A DNA stretch of 64,000 nucleotides from positions 3,641,001 through 3,705,000 of the forward strand of contig NZ_JAUSXC010000001.1 of assembly GCF_030823405.1 (NCBI RefSeq). The letters are read 5' to 3'. The translations under genes and the position numbers were made by a program. The notes beneath the pieces were generated by a model. It did no database searches. It saw only the letters and a program-made list of their open reading frames with translations, and was not told the DNA's origin. How positions within the stretch are numbered: position 1 is the first letter of the stretch; every line of letters begins with the position of its first letter. Origin of the DNA: Chryseobacterium ginsenosidimutans. GTDB lineage: Bacteria; Bacteroidota; Bacteroidia; Flavobacteriales; Weeksellaceae. Positions 1 to 8,749 of the stretch are shown here, piece by piece.

Positions 1-124
1 TAAAAACTCTGTAACTATTTATTTTAACATAATTCGCAAGAAAATTTTGCTTGTAATGTAAATAGACTATTTCAAGTGTGGAGCTACAACCTTTATCATA
101 GAAAGGTATTACTCCATGATCTCA

Positions 125-1828
125 TTAATCTATTTTATATGCGACAATCTGATCTTCCTGCCAATTATAACCGCCAAACAAACTTATATCCTTTACAGAA
201 CCAATAATATGATTGTCTCCTGCTACATAATAATACCTGGTTGTAGTTGCACCTGTATTGTTAATCACAATTGTACCCTGTACCAAACTGTACAAAGAAC
301 TACCCGGAAGGTTACCACTGATCAGGTAGCTTCCCTGAATATATGATGGTGTAGCAGTAATAGTTACTGTATCTGCATTGCTTGTTGTAAAAGTTGTTCT
401 CAGCCAATAAGATGTATCTGGACTGGTAGTAGCAGCAGGTAAAGTAGCACCCACCGATCTCATTAGCATCGTAACGTTAATTGCCCATTTTCCCGGGGGT
501 AAATCAACATAGGCTCCGGTGTGTAGAAATTGACCTTGTTTTCCATTTTGGAACCCTTGAGTGGTAGGAATATCTCTTCCATTCCAACCCGCTTCCTTCA
601 CTCCAAGAACGGTATTGATTGTTTGATTTTTCCAGCTTGCATTGCCGCTTGCATCCGAAGTAAGTACTTTTCCGCTACCTTGTGTACCATCAACCAGTTT
701 GAATGTTCCTTTCACATCAAGACTGGCAGCAGGCGCATCTATCCCAACACCCACATTACCACTGCTTAAAACTACAACAGCATTTTTCGTAGTACCAGAA
801 ACACCATTCCCTACAATGAATAATGAGTTATCTACTGCTGTATTGTATTTACCCACTACTGCAGCATTGGCCATATTGGTGTTTACGGTATTGCCTGTAC
901 CAAATACTGCTATACCATCAAGACCGACGCCATTAACTTTATTTGATACACCACCCACTATTGCTCCAATAGGTCCGACACCACTTCCAGATAAAATATT
1001 ACCTTGGCCCACAAGCATATTACCTCTACCTGATGTAGTATATGTTGCTTTGTTAGTATCACCAGAAACAATTGAGCTTTGGAAATTATCAATGGTATTG
1101 TTTTGTCCGCTTACCATTGAGCTAACAGAAGCTAGCCCAATACTATTATTGATACCTGTTGTTAATCCAATAGAAGAATTTACAGTATTGCCTCTTCCAA
1201 AAACAGCGGCTAAGTTTGCACTTCCTGCTGTTGACTTATTCCCTGTACCCCAAACTAAGCTACCTGCCATATCAAGTGGAAATGATTGCTGAACAGGGGT
1301 AATAATAGTCGGACTAAAATCATTAGCCAATCCTGCACCTCCAATTAAGCTACCATTTTTGTTAAAAATGGCTCTTGAAGTATTATTTACGCCAATAACC
1401 AAATTTTGACCAGTTGATGTACCAATGTAATTATCGGTTGAAGCCATAGTAATAGGTACTGTACCAGCTGGCGAAGTTCCTGCGTTTCCTGTAAGATGCC
1501 AATCGTTGCCATCAAATTTCACCCAAAGGGATCCATCAAAATAGTAATATCCAGCTGCGGTAATATTGGCTGTTTTTGCACTTGGGGCAGTTACTGCTGC
1601 TGTGGCATATACTATAGCTCCTTTTTGGTTTGCAGTATATTTTGCATCTCCAGATTGTATTTGATCACCTGTAAGTCTTGGTGCTATGATACCTTCTGCA
1701 GTCGTACCATCTGTTTTTATTGCCGTTACATCTAAAGTGGCTTTTGGATCACTGTTGTTAATACCCACCTGGGAGTATACTAAGGAGCTAAGCATCAAAG
1801 CCCCTAAAAGAATCATACTTTTTTTCAT
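125..1828 (-). CDS. Secreted beta-roll (YadA-head-like) protein
   Basis: A 567-aa protein that starts with a Sec signal peptide (Lys-rich start, hydrophobic stretch, then SLVYSQ). The opening VGINNSDPKATLDV is common at the mature N-terminus of Flavobacteriia surface proteins. From about residue 190 to 350 there are loosely repeated units of the type V-x-G-x-x-N-x-V/A (for example MVSGQNNTIDN, IVSGDTNKAT, AVFGTGNTVN), typical of the left-handed beta-roll of trimeric autotransporter heads. The last 165 residues form a separate globular region. No YadA-type membrane anchor and no clear type IX secretion C-terminal domain were recognised, so it may be a secreted or surface-bound structural protein rather than a true autotransporter. 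Function unknown. The next gene to the right is 830 bp away and divergent. Confidence 0.75.
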   Translation of the reverse strand: MKKSMILLGALMLSSLVYSQVGINNSDPKATLDVTAIKTDGTTAEGIIAPRLTGDQIQSGDAKYTANQKGAIVYATAAVTAPSAKTANITAAGYYYFDGSLWVKFDGNDWHLTGNAGTSPAGTVPITMASTDNYIGTSTGQNLVIGVNNTSRAIFNKNGSLIGGAGLANDFSPTIITPVQQSFPLDMAGSLVWGTGNKSTAGSANLAAVFGRGNTVNSSIGLTTGINNSIGLASVSSMVSGQNNTIDNFQSSIVSGDTNKATYTTSGRGNMLVGQGNILSGSGVGPIGAIVGGVSNKVNGVGLDGIAVFGTGNTVNTNMANAAVVGKYNTAVDNSLFIVGNGVSGTTKNAVVVLSSGNVGVGIDAPAASLDVKGTFKLVDGTQGSGKVLTSDASGNASWKNQTINTVLGVKEAGWNGRDIPTTQGFQNGKQGQFLHTGAYVDLPPGKWAINVTMLMRSVGATLPAATTSPDTSYWLRTTFTTSNADTVTITATPSYIQGSYLISGNLPGSSLYSLVQGTIVINNTGATTTRYYYVAGDNHIIGSVKDISLFGGYNWQEDQIVAYKID

Positions 1829-2657
1829 TTGAATGTTTTTTGCGTTTTTTTAATTTTAATTATCTTATTACAACCCTATGCTTTATCCTTGATGATAGAA
1901 GAACTATACCAAGTTAATTTTAGAATTTTATATGATTAATAGCTATTTTTAATAGAGAAAACCAAAGTAAATATCTCAAGATGAAGAAATGTAGACAGGT
2001 TCTCATTAAATAATAAAGATTGCGAAAGTTGACTTTTTTATCCGTTAAAAAAAAACATACATGTAATACTTTCAGAAAAAAACACGTAAAAAAAATTAAT
2101 TATATATTTATAAATAAAGCATTAATTATTTTTTGTCAAAAAACTTTATACTCCTGATCTTAGCTTGAATAACAGAGTTTTTATTGAAACAATCTGAATA
2201 CTTTTTTTTAAAAAAATTGTAATATTTTCGGAAAAAAGCATATTAAAAAATTAATATAAAAACATATTCTAAAATTAGACATTAGTATTGTTTTGTTTTT
2301 CCCAAAAAGCTGCTTTACAATTATTACTTAGAAACAACAGATTAATAATAAATTTAATTGAATAAGAAAAAGTTTTAAGAACTAATCAGGCTACAATTTA
2401 TTTTCACTTTCTATTTTACGTACCAATCACATCGAACTTTTTATGTGGCCATTTACTATATCAATCCAAAACCGGATGCAGTTTTCGGATTTGTTTCACA
2501 AGAATTCACTTAATAATATCATTAATTTCGCTAATAAAAAAAGCGACTTTAATTTTCAACTTTGCATAAAATAAACTATGTTTTGAAGAGAATATATAGT
2601 TTGCTAGATAAAAGTTCAATATATTTGTGATAATAGATTATAAATATTAAATCTTCA
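1829..2657. other. Long AT-rich intergenic region
   Basis: No convincing coding sequence in about 830 bp between divergent genes. It holds an imperfect direct repeat of about 40 bp (around 2060-2105 and 2217-2260, both beginning GTAATA.TTTC.GAAAAAA), and the promoter of the gene at 2658. Composition is extremely AT-rich with many A/T runs. Confidence 0.6.
2600..2627 (+). promoter_or_regulatory. Bacteroidota promoter for the TPR/beta-barrel gene
   Basis: TTTG at 2600-2603 (-33 element) and TATATTTG at 2620-2627 (-7 element), separated by 16 bp. This matches the Bacteroidota sigma-A consensus TTTG / TAnnTTTG. Predicted start of transcription is near 2632, 26 nt before the ATG at 2658. Confidence 0.7.
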
Positions 2658-3890
2658 ATGAAAAGATATAAAGCCTTTTTATTACTGCTATTATTACCCA
2701 TTACGATGTCGGCACAGCAAAATCCCACTGCTGATGAGCTGTTTGCAAAAGCCCGTACTACGGCTTTTGAGCAGAAAGATTATAGTACATCTATTGCTCT
2801 TGCAAAAGAAGCATTGGAAAAAGCTCCCAATTATACTGATATTTCTATTTTTTTAGGAAGACTATATACATGGAACAAAGATGTTGCTTCTGCTAGAGCC
2901 GTATTTGAAGAACTTGGAAAAAAGGGAGTAAAGGATGAGGATTATTTTGTTGCTTATGCTTCTCTGGAGTATTGGAACGATCAAAATACAAACGCCATTA
3001 AGCTGATTGATGATGGATTATCCAATCATCCTTCATCTGAAGCGTTATGGTTATTAAAAGCAAAGGTTTATTTTGGAATTAATGATTATGCTGAAGCAGA
3101 AAAAGCGATTGCCGCTCTTTTATTGATCAATCCAAAAAATACAGAAGCAAGAGCACTTGCTGTGAGAATAAATGAGCTTTCTTCAAAAAATGCAATAGGC
3201 ATTGTTTATAATTATTCACACTTTGATAAACAATTCGGGGATGACTGGCATATTATAGGCGTAAGTTATAAAAGAATAACTTCGTTGGGATCAATAATCC
3301 TGCGGGGAAATTACGCCAATAAGTTTGCACAGAGCGGTACACAAATAGAATTGGAGGCTTATCCAAGATTGTCTAAGATATTTTATCTTTATGTAGGAGG
3401 TGGATATTCTAACGACGTAGGTATTTTTCCGAAATACCGTACGGGAGTTTCACTTAATGCCAATTTACCACACAGTTTTGAAGCGGAAATAGGATACCGA
3501 CAGCTTTATTTCACTAACAATATCTGGATGTATACTGCTTCCGTAGGTAAATATTATAAGAATTTCTGGTTTAATTTGCGAACTTATATTACCCCGGACA
3601 ACAAAAATATTTCACATTCTTATACAGCAACTGTACGTTACTATACAAAAAGTGCCCAGGATTATTTTGCCTTTCAGATAGGAACGGGAATTAGCCCGGA
3701 AGAAAGCCGCAACAATCTTTTAGAGAATGAAACCTTTAAATTGAAGACTTTCAAAGTTGGTGCTGAATATAACTTTTCTGTCCACGCAAATTCGTTTTCA
3801 CTAGGGACAATGTATTATAATCAGGAATACCGACCGAATGAAAAAGGTAATCAATTCGATATAACGTTAGGATACACGAGAAAATTTTAA
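2658..3890 (+). CDS. YaiO-type TPR and outer-membrane beta-barrel protein
   Basis: A 410-aa protein with a signal peptide (LLLLLLPITMSAQQ), then about 150 residues of TPR-like helical repeats (ELFAKARTTAFEQKDYSTSI, ALEKAPNYTDISIFLGRLY, SEALWLLKAKVYFGINDYAEA), then about 230 residues of alternating aromatic beta-strands ending in Phe (LGYTRKF), typical of an outer-membrane barrel. The order TPR then barrel resembles YaiO-family proteins and, in general design, the exporters PgaA and NfrA. It converges with a GT2 synthase operon whose last gene ends 3 bp away, so export of the glycan made by that operon is an attractive inference. Own promoter at 2600-2627. No catalytic motif seen. Confidence 0.8.
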   Translation: MKRYKAFLLLLLLPITMSAQQNPTADELFAKARTTAFEQKDYSTSIALAKEALEKAPNYTDISIFLGRLYTWNKDVASARAVFEELGKKGVKDEDYFVAYASLEYWNDQNTNAIKLIDDGLSNHPSSEALWLLKAKVYFGINDYAEAEKAIAALLLINPKNTEARALAVRINELSSKNAIGIVYNYSHFDKQFGDDWHIIGVSYKRITSLGSIILRGNYANKFAQSGTQIELEAYPRLSKIFYLYVGGGYSNDVGIFPKYRTGVSLNANLPHSFEAEIGYRQLYFTNNIWMYTASVGKYYKNFWFNLRTYITPDNKNISHSYTATVRYYTKSAQDYFAFQIGTGISPEESRNNLLENETFKLKTFKVGAEYNFSVHANSFSLGTMYYNQEYRPNEKGNQFDITLGYTRKF

Positions 3891-3893
3891 AGT

Positions 3894-6800
3894 CTATTTT
3901 CTTTTTTTCATAAAATTGACAATTACAGAATCCGGCATCAATTTTTTAGAAGAATAAAACCTGGAGTTCATCGTTTTAAATTGATTGAACCTGCCACCGA
4001 TTTTCTTTAATGCAGCTGCATCATTGGATTCACCTTCTTCTAAACCTTTTACCGTAAACAGTTTTTCATCATGAATATAGTAGTTTTCACAAACGAAATC
4101 AATCAGCTGGTTTTTACTTTGCATCATAGGAACACCTGAAGTCAAAGTTTCTGAGCCCACAGAAAGCCCTCTTCCGACCCAAGCAACGGTTGAAGGTGTA
4201 TGTATGCTGTAATTATTTCTGTAATACGCCAACAAAGAAGGTGCAAGATCAAAATGACTAACAATTTTATTAAATTTTGACGGTTTTTCAATTAATGGCG
4301 AATAAATCATCAAAGGCACATGGAACCTGTCAATTTTAGATTGCAAGACTATCTCCGGCATACTGTGATCGCCGGTTATCACAAAAATCGTATTGGCAAA
4401 ATCAGAACGTTTACTGTAATTTGTAAAGAATTTTTTTAAGGCATCATCAGCATTCAAGACTGAAATCAATTGATTTTTATGTGACATCGCCCATTTTTTC
4501 TGTTCTGAAGTCAGAATATCACTACTTAACCTTTGATTATACTGCTTTTCGTAATAATCTCTATTATTGATAAGGAAAGGATTATGGGTTGATAAAGTTA
4601 GTACCATATTAAAATAAGGTTGTTCATGGTGAGCCTGTACTTCAAGCATCTTACCGAAAACGGCCTGATCTTCATACCCCCAGCTTTCTCCGTTGTTGGC
4701 AGGGAGTTTACGGTAAGGACTTCTGAATGATGCTTCATCAATAATATTATCTACTTCACTATACTTCAAAAACTCCCGGTATCGGTCGAATTCTATATGA
4801 CCACCATAATAAAAACCTGTTTCAAAACCATTTGTTTTCAGCACATTGTAAAGATTAAAGTGATCAGGCGTTTTTTCGATTTCTAAAAATCCATTCTTTC
4901 CGAAAGGAAGAGATCCTGTCAATGATGGTAATGCTCCAAATGTTCTTCCTGCAGAGCTTAAGCTGCTTTCCCAATACAGACTTTTATTGGATAATGAATC
5001 CATAAAGGGAGTAAAATTACCAATATATCCTTTCGGAGAAGTATAGGCATGTCCAAAACCTTCCATTACTACAAAAACTAAATTGGGTACTTTTTCAGAT
5101 TTTGTAAAATACGGACCCAAAAAATCAGGGGTAGTCTCTTTCCTCCAAAAAGGAAAATCTTCATTCAGCATTTCAGAATTACTCTCAAAATTCTCTCCAC
5201 CACCCAACAAATCACTGATTTCCGGATGATCACTAATAAAATTATCTTCATTGGATTTAAAAAAATATCCCCATTTACTTTTTGCAGCATTTTGAACAAG
5301 CTCGTTGGCATTATTCAGGCCTTTTGATTCCAACATAGTAATAGGAATAAAGAAAGCTGCCAAACCTAGACATAAAATCACAAGACCCGGATACATAGAT
5401 TTAAAGGCCGACCTACCTGCCAACCAAAAAGGAACAACTGATCCTGCCACTAAAAGGCCTAATAAGGCATAGTTCTTAAGATTAAGCATTCCGCTTGCCC
5501 GTAATATCTGTTTTATTTCTTCTTTGGTGTAAAACAAAATATCTGCTCCCAAAACGTTCCCTGTTTCTGAAAAATATAGAAACAAAATATACTGTGTAAT
5601 AGCCACAAATGAAAATATAATGATGGATGATGCCTTCGCCCAGCTTTCCTTGATAAAATACAATATCATGTAAATAATACCAAAACCGAACATCAGCTGA
5701 AAGGCAAACAGGATATTTTCAAAAAAAAGATTCCCAATGATGGCAGAAGAATCAAAATCTGCGAAAAAATATCGATACCAAAGCCACTCCGCTATAATTC
5801 CCACTAAAAACAATATGCTGAAAACCGTAGCCAGAACTCCCCATCTTCTGAGCGCAATCTGTAGAATTGCCAATATTCTCTCTTTAAAAGGCAGGTTTTT
5901 GGTATTTTGATTAAAGCCCTGTCTTGTCATTTCGCCCCAGCCGTGAGATTTTTTAAAATAATCTATAAAACCATTCACCGCCGCTTTTACAACGATGGGG
6001 TGAAAATACAGCGGTTCTGAAAAAGCAGTGCCGATGAGGGCAAGAAAATCTTTTCTTTTGCTGTACACCTGATGACTTACAAGATCTACAAGTATTCCGT
6101 AGATAGAATATAGGAAGCCCATGGAAATCACCAATGCAAACAAAACCGTAAAAAAAGACCAGTTGATAATACCCAAAAGAAGAAAAACAATGAACATTAT
6201 ATATCCCAGAAATTCTACCAAAGGCCCTAAAAACTCAAAAAAGAACCAGTAAGGAAGGCTTATCATCCCCAATTTGCCGTATTTTGGGTTAAACATCATT
6301 TTTCTGTGCTTCCACATGGTTTCGATGGTTCCTCTCATCCATCGGTTACGTTGTTTTTTAAGAATGTCTTTGGTTTCCGGAACTTCCGTCCAGCATAGAG
6401 GATCAGGAATGGTAAGAACTTCGTAAGCTTCATTCTTCTCTTCCATATACTTCCTCATCCGTACTACCAGCTCCATGTCTTCACCTACTGTACTTTTATC
6501 GTAACCACCACATTCCAGCACGATTTTTCTATCAAAAACACCAAAGGCTCCTGAAATTAAAATAAGTCCGGAAGCACGTGACCACGCCATTCTTCCCAAT
6601 ACAAAAGCGCGGATATATTCCAATGCCTGAGTTTTCCCAAGCAATGTTTTAGGCATATTGACGCTTACCACTTTACCGTCTTCAATTACACAGTTGTTGG
6701 CTAAACGAATTACTCCTCCGCAGGCAATAATTTTTTTATCTGTCTGCTGCAAAAATGGTTTTGCCAGCTTCAGAATAGCGTCCTGCTCAAGGATACAGTC

Positions 6801-7322
6801 TACATCTATGCATACAAGATAGTCGCCGGAAGAAACATTGATCCCAACGTTCAGGGCATCAGCTTTACCACCGTTTTCTTTATCGACAACAATGAGTTTT
6901 TTAAAAGCAGGATTTTTACTTTTATAGATACCTCTTACTTTGTTTGTATCTATTTTCCCTTGTATAAAATAAGCCATAGATTCAAGATCATAGGCTTCTA
7001 TTAATTTGTTTATAGAATCATCTTTACTGCCGTCATTTACAATAATAATTTCCAGATTATGATAATAAAGAGATAACAAGGAGCGTACATTTTCTACAAT
7101 GGTCATTCCTTCGTTATAGGCGGGAGCAATAATACTAAAGGTCGGAGCATTTGGATTTGCTGCAATAATGCTGTAATCTGTAAATGTATTTTCTTTTTTA
7201 TATCTTAAAACAGCTCCCAGCGCATAAATTCCTATCCATCCGTAAATGATCGTAACAGCTGTACCATAAAGTAAAAACAACCATATAATAGCTTCGTAAA
7301 TGATGTGTGAGAATTCTATCAT
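3894..7322 (-). CDS. Fusion of processive GT2 glycosyltransferase and LTA-synthase-like phosphotransferase
   Basis: An 1142-aa two-enzyme membrane protein. Residues 1-45 hold a membrane helix. About 60-340 is a GT2 domain with an APAYNEG start, D173-V-D175, G280-E-D282 and Q324-R-N-R-W328, the hallmarks of processive synthases such as PgaC/IcaA and cellulose synthase. Residues 355-665 contain several membrane helices. From about 745 there is an alkaline-phosphatase/sulfatase-superfamily domain with the LtaS-type set: metal ligand E754 (VVMEG), presumed nucleophile T794 (GRTF), H913 (LSTHNPF) and D985-H986 (TGDHS). The likely reading is that one polypeptide makes a beta-glycan and decorates it with phosphoglycerol or phosphoethanolamine; substrates are not known. 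The start codon overlaps the stop of the HEAT-repeat gene by 4 nt, so the two are translationally coupled. It is the last gene of the kinase-receiver-HEAT-synthase operon. Confidence 0.85.
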   Translation of the reverse strand: MIEFSHIIYEAIIWLFLLYGTAVTIIYGWIGIYALGAVLRYKKENTFTDYSIIAANPNAPTFSIIAPAYNEGMTIVENVRSLLSLYYHNLEIIIVNDGSKDDSINKLIEAYDLESMAYFIQGKIDTNKVRGIYKSKNPAFKKLIVVDKENGGKADALNVGINVSSGDYLVCIDVDCILEQDAILKLAKPFLQQTDKKIIACGGVIRLANNCVIEDGKVVSVNMPKTLLGKTQALEYIRAFVLGRMAWSRASGLILISGAFGVFDRKIVLECGGYDKSTVGEDMELVVRMRKYMEEKNEAYEVLTIPDPLCWTEVPETKDILKKQRNRWMRGTIETMWKHRKMMFNPKYGKLGMISLPYWFFFEFLGPLVEFLGYIMFIVFLLLGIINWSFFTVLFALVISMGFLYSIYGILVDLVSHQVYSKRKDFLALIGTAFSEPLYFHPIVVKAAVNGFIDYFKKSHGWGEMTRQGFNQNTKNLPFKERILAILQIALRRWGVLATVFSILFLVGIIAEWLWYRYFFADFDSSAIIGNLFFENILFAFQLMFGFGIIYMILYFIKESWAKASSIIIFSFVAITQYILFLYFSETGNVLGADILFYTKEEIKQILRASGMLNLKNYALLGLLVAGSVVPFWLAGRSAFKSMYPGLVILCLGLAAFFIPITMLESKGLNNANELVQNAAKSKWGYFFKSNEDNFISDHPEISDLLGGGENFESNSEMLNEDFPFWRKETTPDFLGPYFTKSEKVPNLVFVVMEGFGHAYTSPKGYIGNFTPFMDSLSNKSLYWESSLSSAGRTFGALPSLTGSLPFGKNGFLEIEKTPDHFNLYNVLKTNGFETGFYYGGHIEFDRYREFLKYSEVDNIIDEASFRSPYRKLPANNGESWGYEDQAVFGKMLEVQAHHEQPYFNMVLTLSTHNPFLINNRDYYEKQYNQRLSSDILTSEQKKWAMSHKNQLISVLNADDALKKFFTNYSKRSDFANTIFVITGDHSMPEIVLQSKIDRFHVPLMIYSPLIEKPSKFNKIVSHFDLAPSLLAYYRNNYSIHTPSTVAWVGRGLSVGSETLTSGVPMMQSKNQLIDFVCENYYIHDEKLFTVKGLEEGESNDAAALKKIGGRFNQFKTMNSRFYSSKKLMPDSVIVNFMKKRK

Positions 7323-8374
7323 ATTTTTTCCTGCAATGCGTATTTGATGATTTTAATTAATTCTTCAGAAGAAGTTTCATCCAGAGCCATCTGTTCTAAA
7401 TATTCCTGCTGTCCTAATGAAAACAGAGCTTCAGCAGCGCATATCTTTATACCGGACTCTGTGTTATTGAGCATCTGTTCCTTCAGAAAATCGATACTAC
7501 TTTTATCTTTAGAAATTTTTATTGCTTTAAGGATTTCGAGCTGAACTTCAGTAGGCTGTTCTGGATATACTTCAATAAGATCTTTAATCGTCGAAAAATT
7601 CTCCAGAGATAATAAAGTTTGTACCGTCTGTACTCTTACTTCTGTCGAAGGATGAGCCAACAATCTTGTAACCATAGGATAAACTGACAGTACCTGAAAC
7701 TTTTTTAACAGTTTTAGAGTGAAAATAACCACAGAATTATTTTGGCTTTCAAGCCAGCTGTTTATTCTGTCTGCAGAATTTTCAGGAATGTAATTTATTG
7801 AAAGAAGCAGACGCAGCTGCTGCCATTCTGATATTATTGTAGGAATGGTATCTAAGTAATGTAGTCCTTCAAATCCTTTAAAATTCACCAAAGCATATTG
7901 TGCTTCCTGATATACCTGCGGTGAAGGATGCGATAAAAATCTGGAGATTTCCGGCAGGCTGTCTTCTGCATTCATGGCGGTAAGTTCCTGTATTCCTCCT
8001 GCAATTAAGTAAGGTTTCTTTTGTTGCAGCTTTTTTAATGCATCACCTTTAAGGTTGTATTCTTCAAAGAGATATTTAATTTTATTTTGGGCAACTCCTG
8101 AAAATTTCTTCTCAGAATCGACCAGTTTTTGCAAAAATAAATTTCTAAATAAAGGACTCTTACTGGCTAAAATAAAATCATGATCTGCCGATACCTCATC
8201 TTCATAAACAATTACTTTTGTGATTTTTTTATTGATTATTTCTGACCATCTTGACACGCGAACTGATATTCTGTACTGATAGAAACTGTAAATGATGACT
8301 ACGATAATCAGCACAAGCACCAGTGAGAGCATTCCCAGAAAGATAAGAAAAATAAAATGTACAGAATTCAGCAT
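7319..8374 (-). CDS. Membrane-anchored HEAT-repeat protein
   Basis: A 351-aa protein with one N-terminal membrane helix (about residues 8-30, LIFLGMLSLVLVLIIVVIIY). The cytosolic or periplasmic remainder has repeated helical pairs: SHPSPQVYQEAQYALVNF, LLAHPSTEVRVQTVQTLLSL and SGIKICAAEALFSLG, typical of HEAT/PBS-lyase-like repeats. It has no enzyme motif, so it is probably a scaffold or regulator of the synthase encoded next, with which it overlaps by 4 nt. It starts 6 nt after the stop of the receiver gene. The position between a signalling module and a synthase suggests it passes the signal to the enzyme; that is inference. Confidence 0.8.
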   Translation of the reverse strand: MLNSVHFIFLIFLGMLSLVLVLIIVVIIYSFYQYRISVRVSRWSEIINKKITKVIVYEDEVSADHDFILASKSPLFRNLFLQKLVDSEKKFSGVAQNKIKYLFEEYNLKGDALKKLQQKKPYLIAGGIQELTAMNAEDSLPEISRFLSHPSPQVYQEAQYALVNFKGFEGLHYLDTIPTIISEWQQLRLLLSINYIPENSADRINSWLESQNNSVVIFTLKLLKKFQVLSVYPMVTRLLAHPSTEVRVQTVQTLLSLENFSTIKDLIEVYPEQPTEVQLEILKAIKISKDKSSIDFLKEQMLNNTESGIKICAAEALFSLGQQEYLEQMALDETSSEELIKIIKYALQEKI

Positions 8375-8380
8375 CCTATG

Positions 8381-8737
8381 TTATTTTGGAGAAAATCTTT
8401 TTATTCTTAAAATTAATTCATTGGGACTGAAGGGTTTTACAATAAAATCGGATGCTCCTAGGTCAAAAGCATTCAGCACCACTTCTTCCTGTCCCATACT
8501 TGAAAGCATGATTACAGGTATTTGCTTACCCATTATTTTTATAGCAGATAGAATTTCAATTCCTGAGGCGAAAGGCATCATAATATCCGTTATGGCAAGA
8601 TCTATGCTTTCGTTTTTCAGGGTTTCAATAGCTTCTTTACCGTTACGGCTTAAAACTACCTCATGTCCTTCTTTTAGTAATTTATGTTCTATCGTTTTTA
8701 AAATAAGTTCGTCATCTTCAGCAATTAGAATCACCAT
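8381..8737 (-). CDS. Stand-alone receiver-domain response regulator (CheY-like)
   Basis: A 118-aa protein consisting only of a receiver domain: acidic pair ED-D near residues 7-9, phospho-acceptor Asp in LAITDIMMP (about residue 54), conserved Ser/Thr in VIMLSS and Lys in FIVKPFSP. There is no DNA-binding or output domain, so it must act through a protein partner, probably the HEAT protein or the synthase downstream. It lies 12 nt after the hybrid histidine kinase and 6 nt before the HEAT gene, clearly one operon. Either the kinase's HPt domain or its catalytic core could phosphorylate it. Confidence 0.9.
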   Translation of the reverse strand: MVILIAEDDELILKTIEHKLLKEGHEVVLSRNGKEAIETLKNESIDLAITDIMMPFASGIEILSAIKIMGKQIPVIMLSSMGQEEVVLNAFDLGASDFIVKPFSPNELILRIKRFSPK

Positions 8738-8749
8738 AGTCTTATTGTT

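Noticed and set aside
642-1292. 216-codon plus-strand ORF opposite the beta-roll protein gene
   Set aside because: Antisense shadow: Pro/Leu/Thr-rich translation caused by the Gly/Ser/Asn-rich repeats of the minus-strand gene, no start signal of its own.
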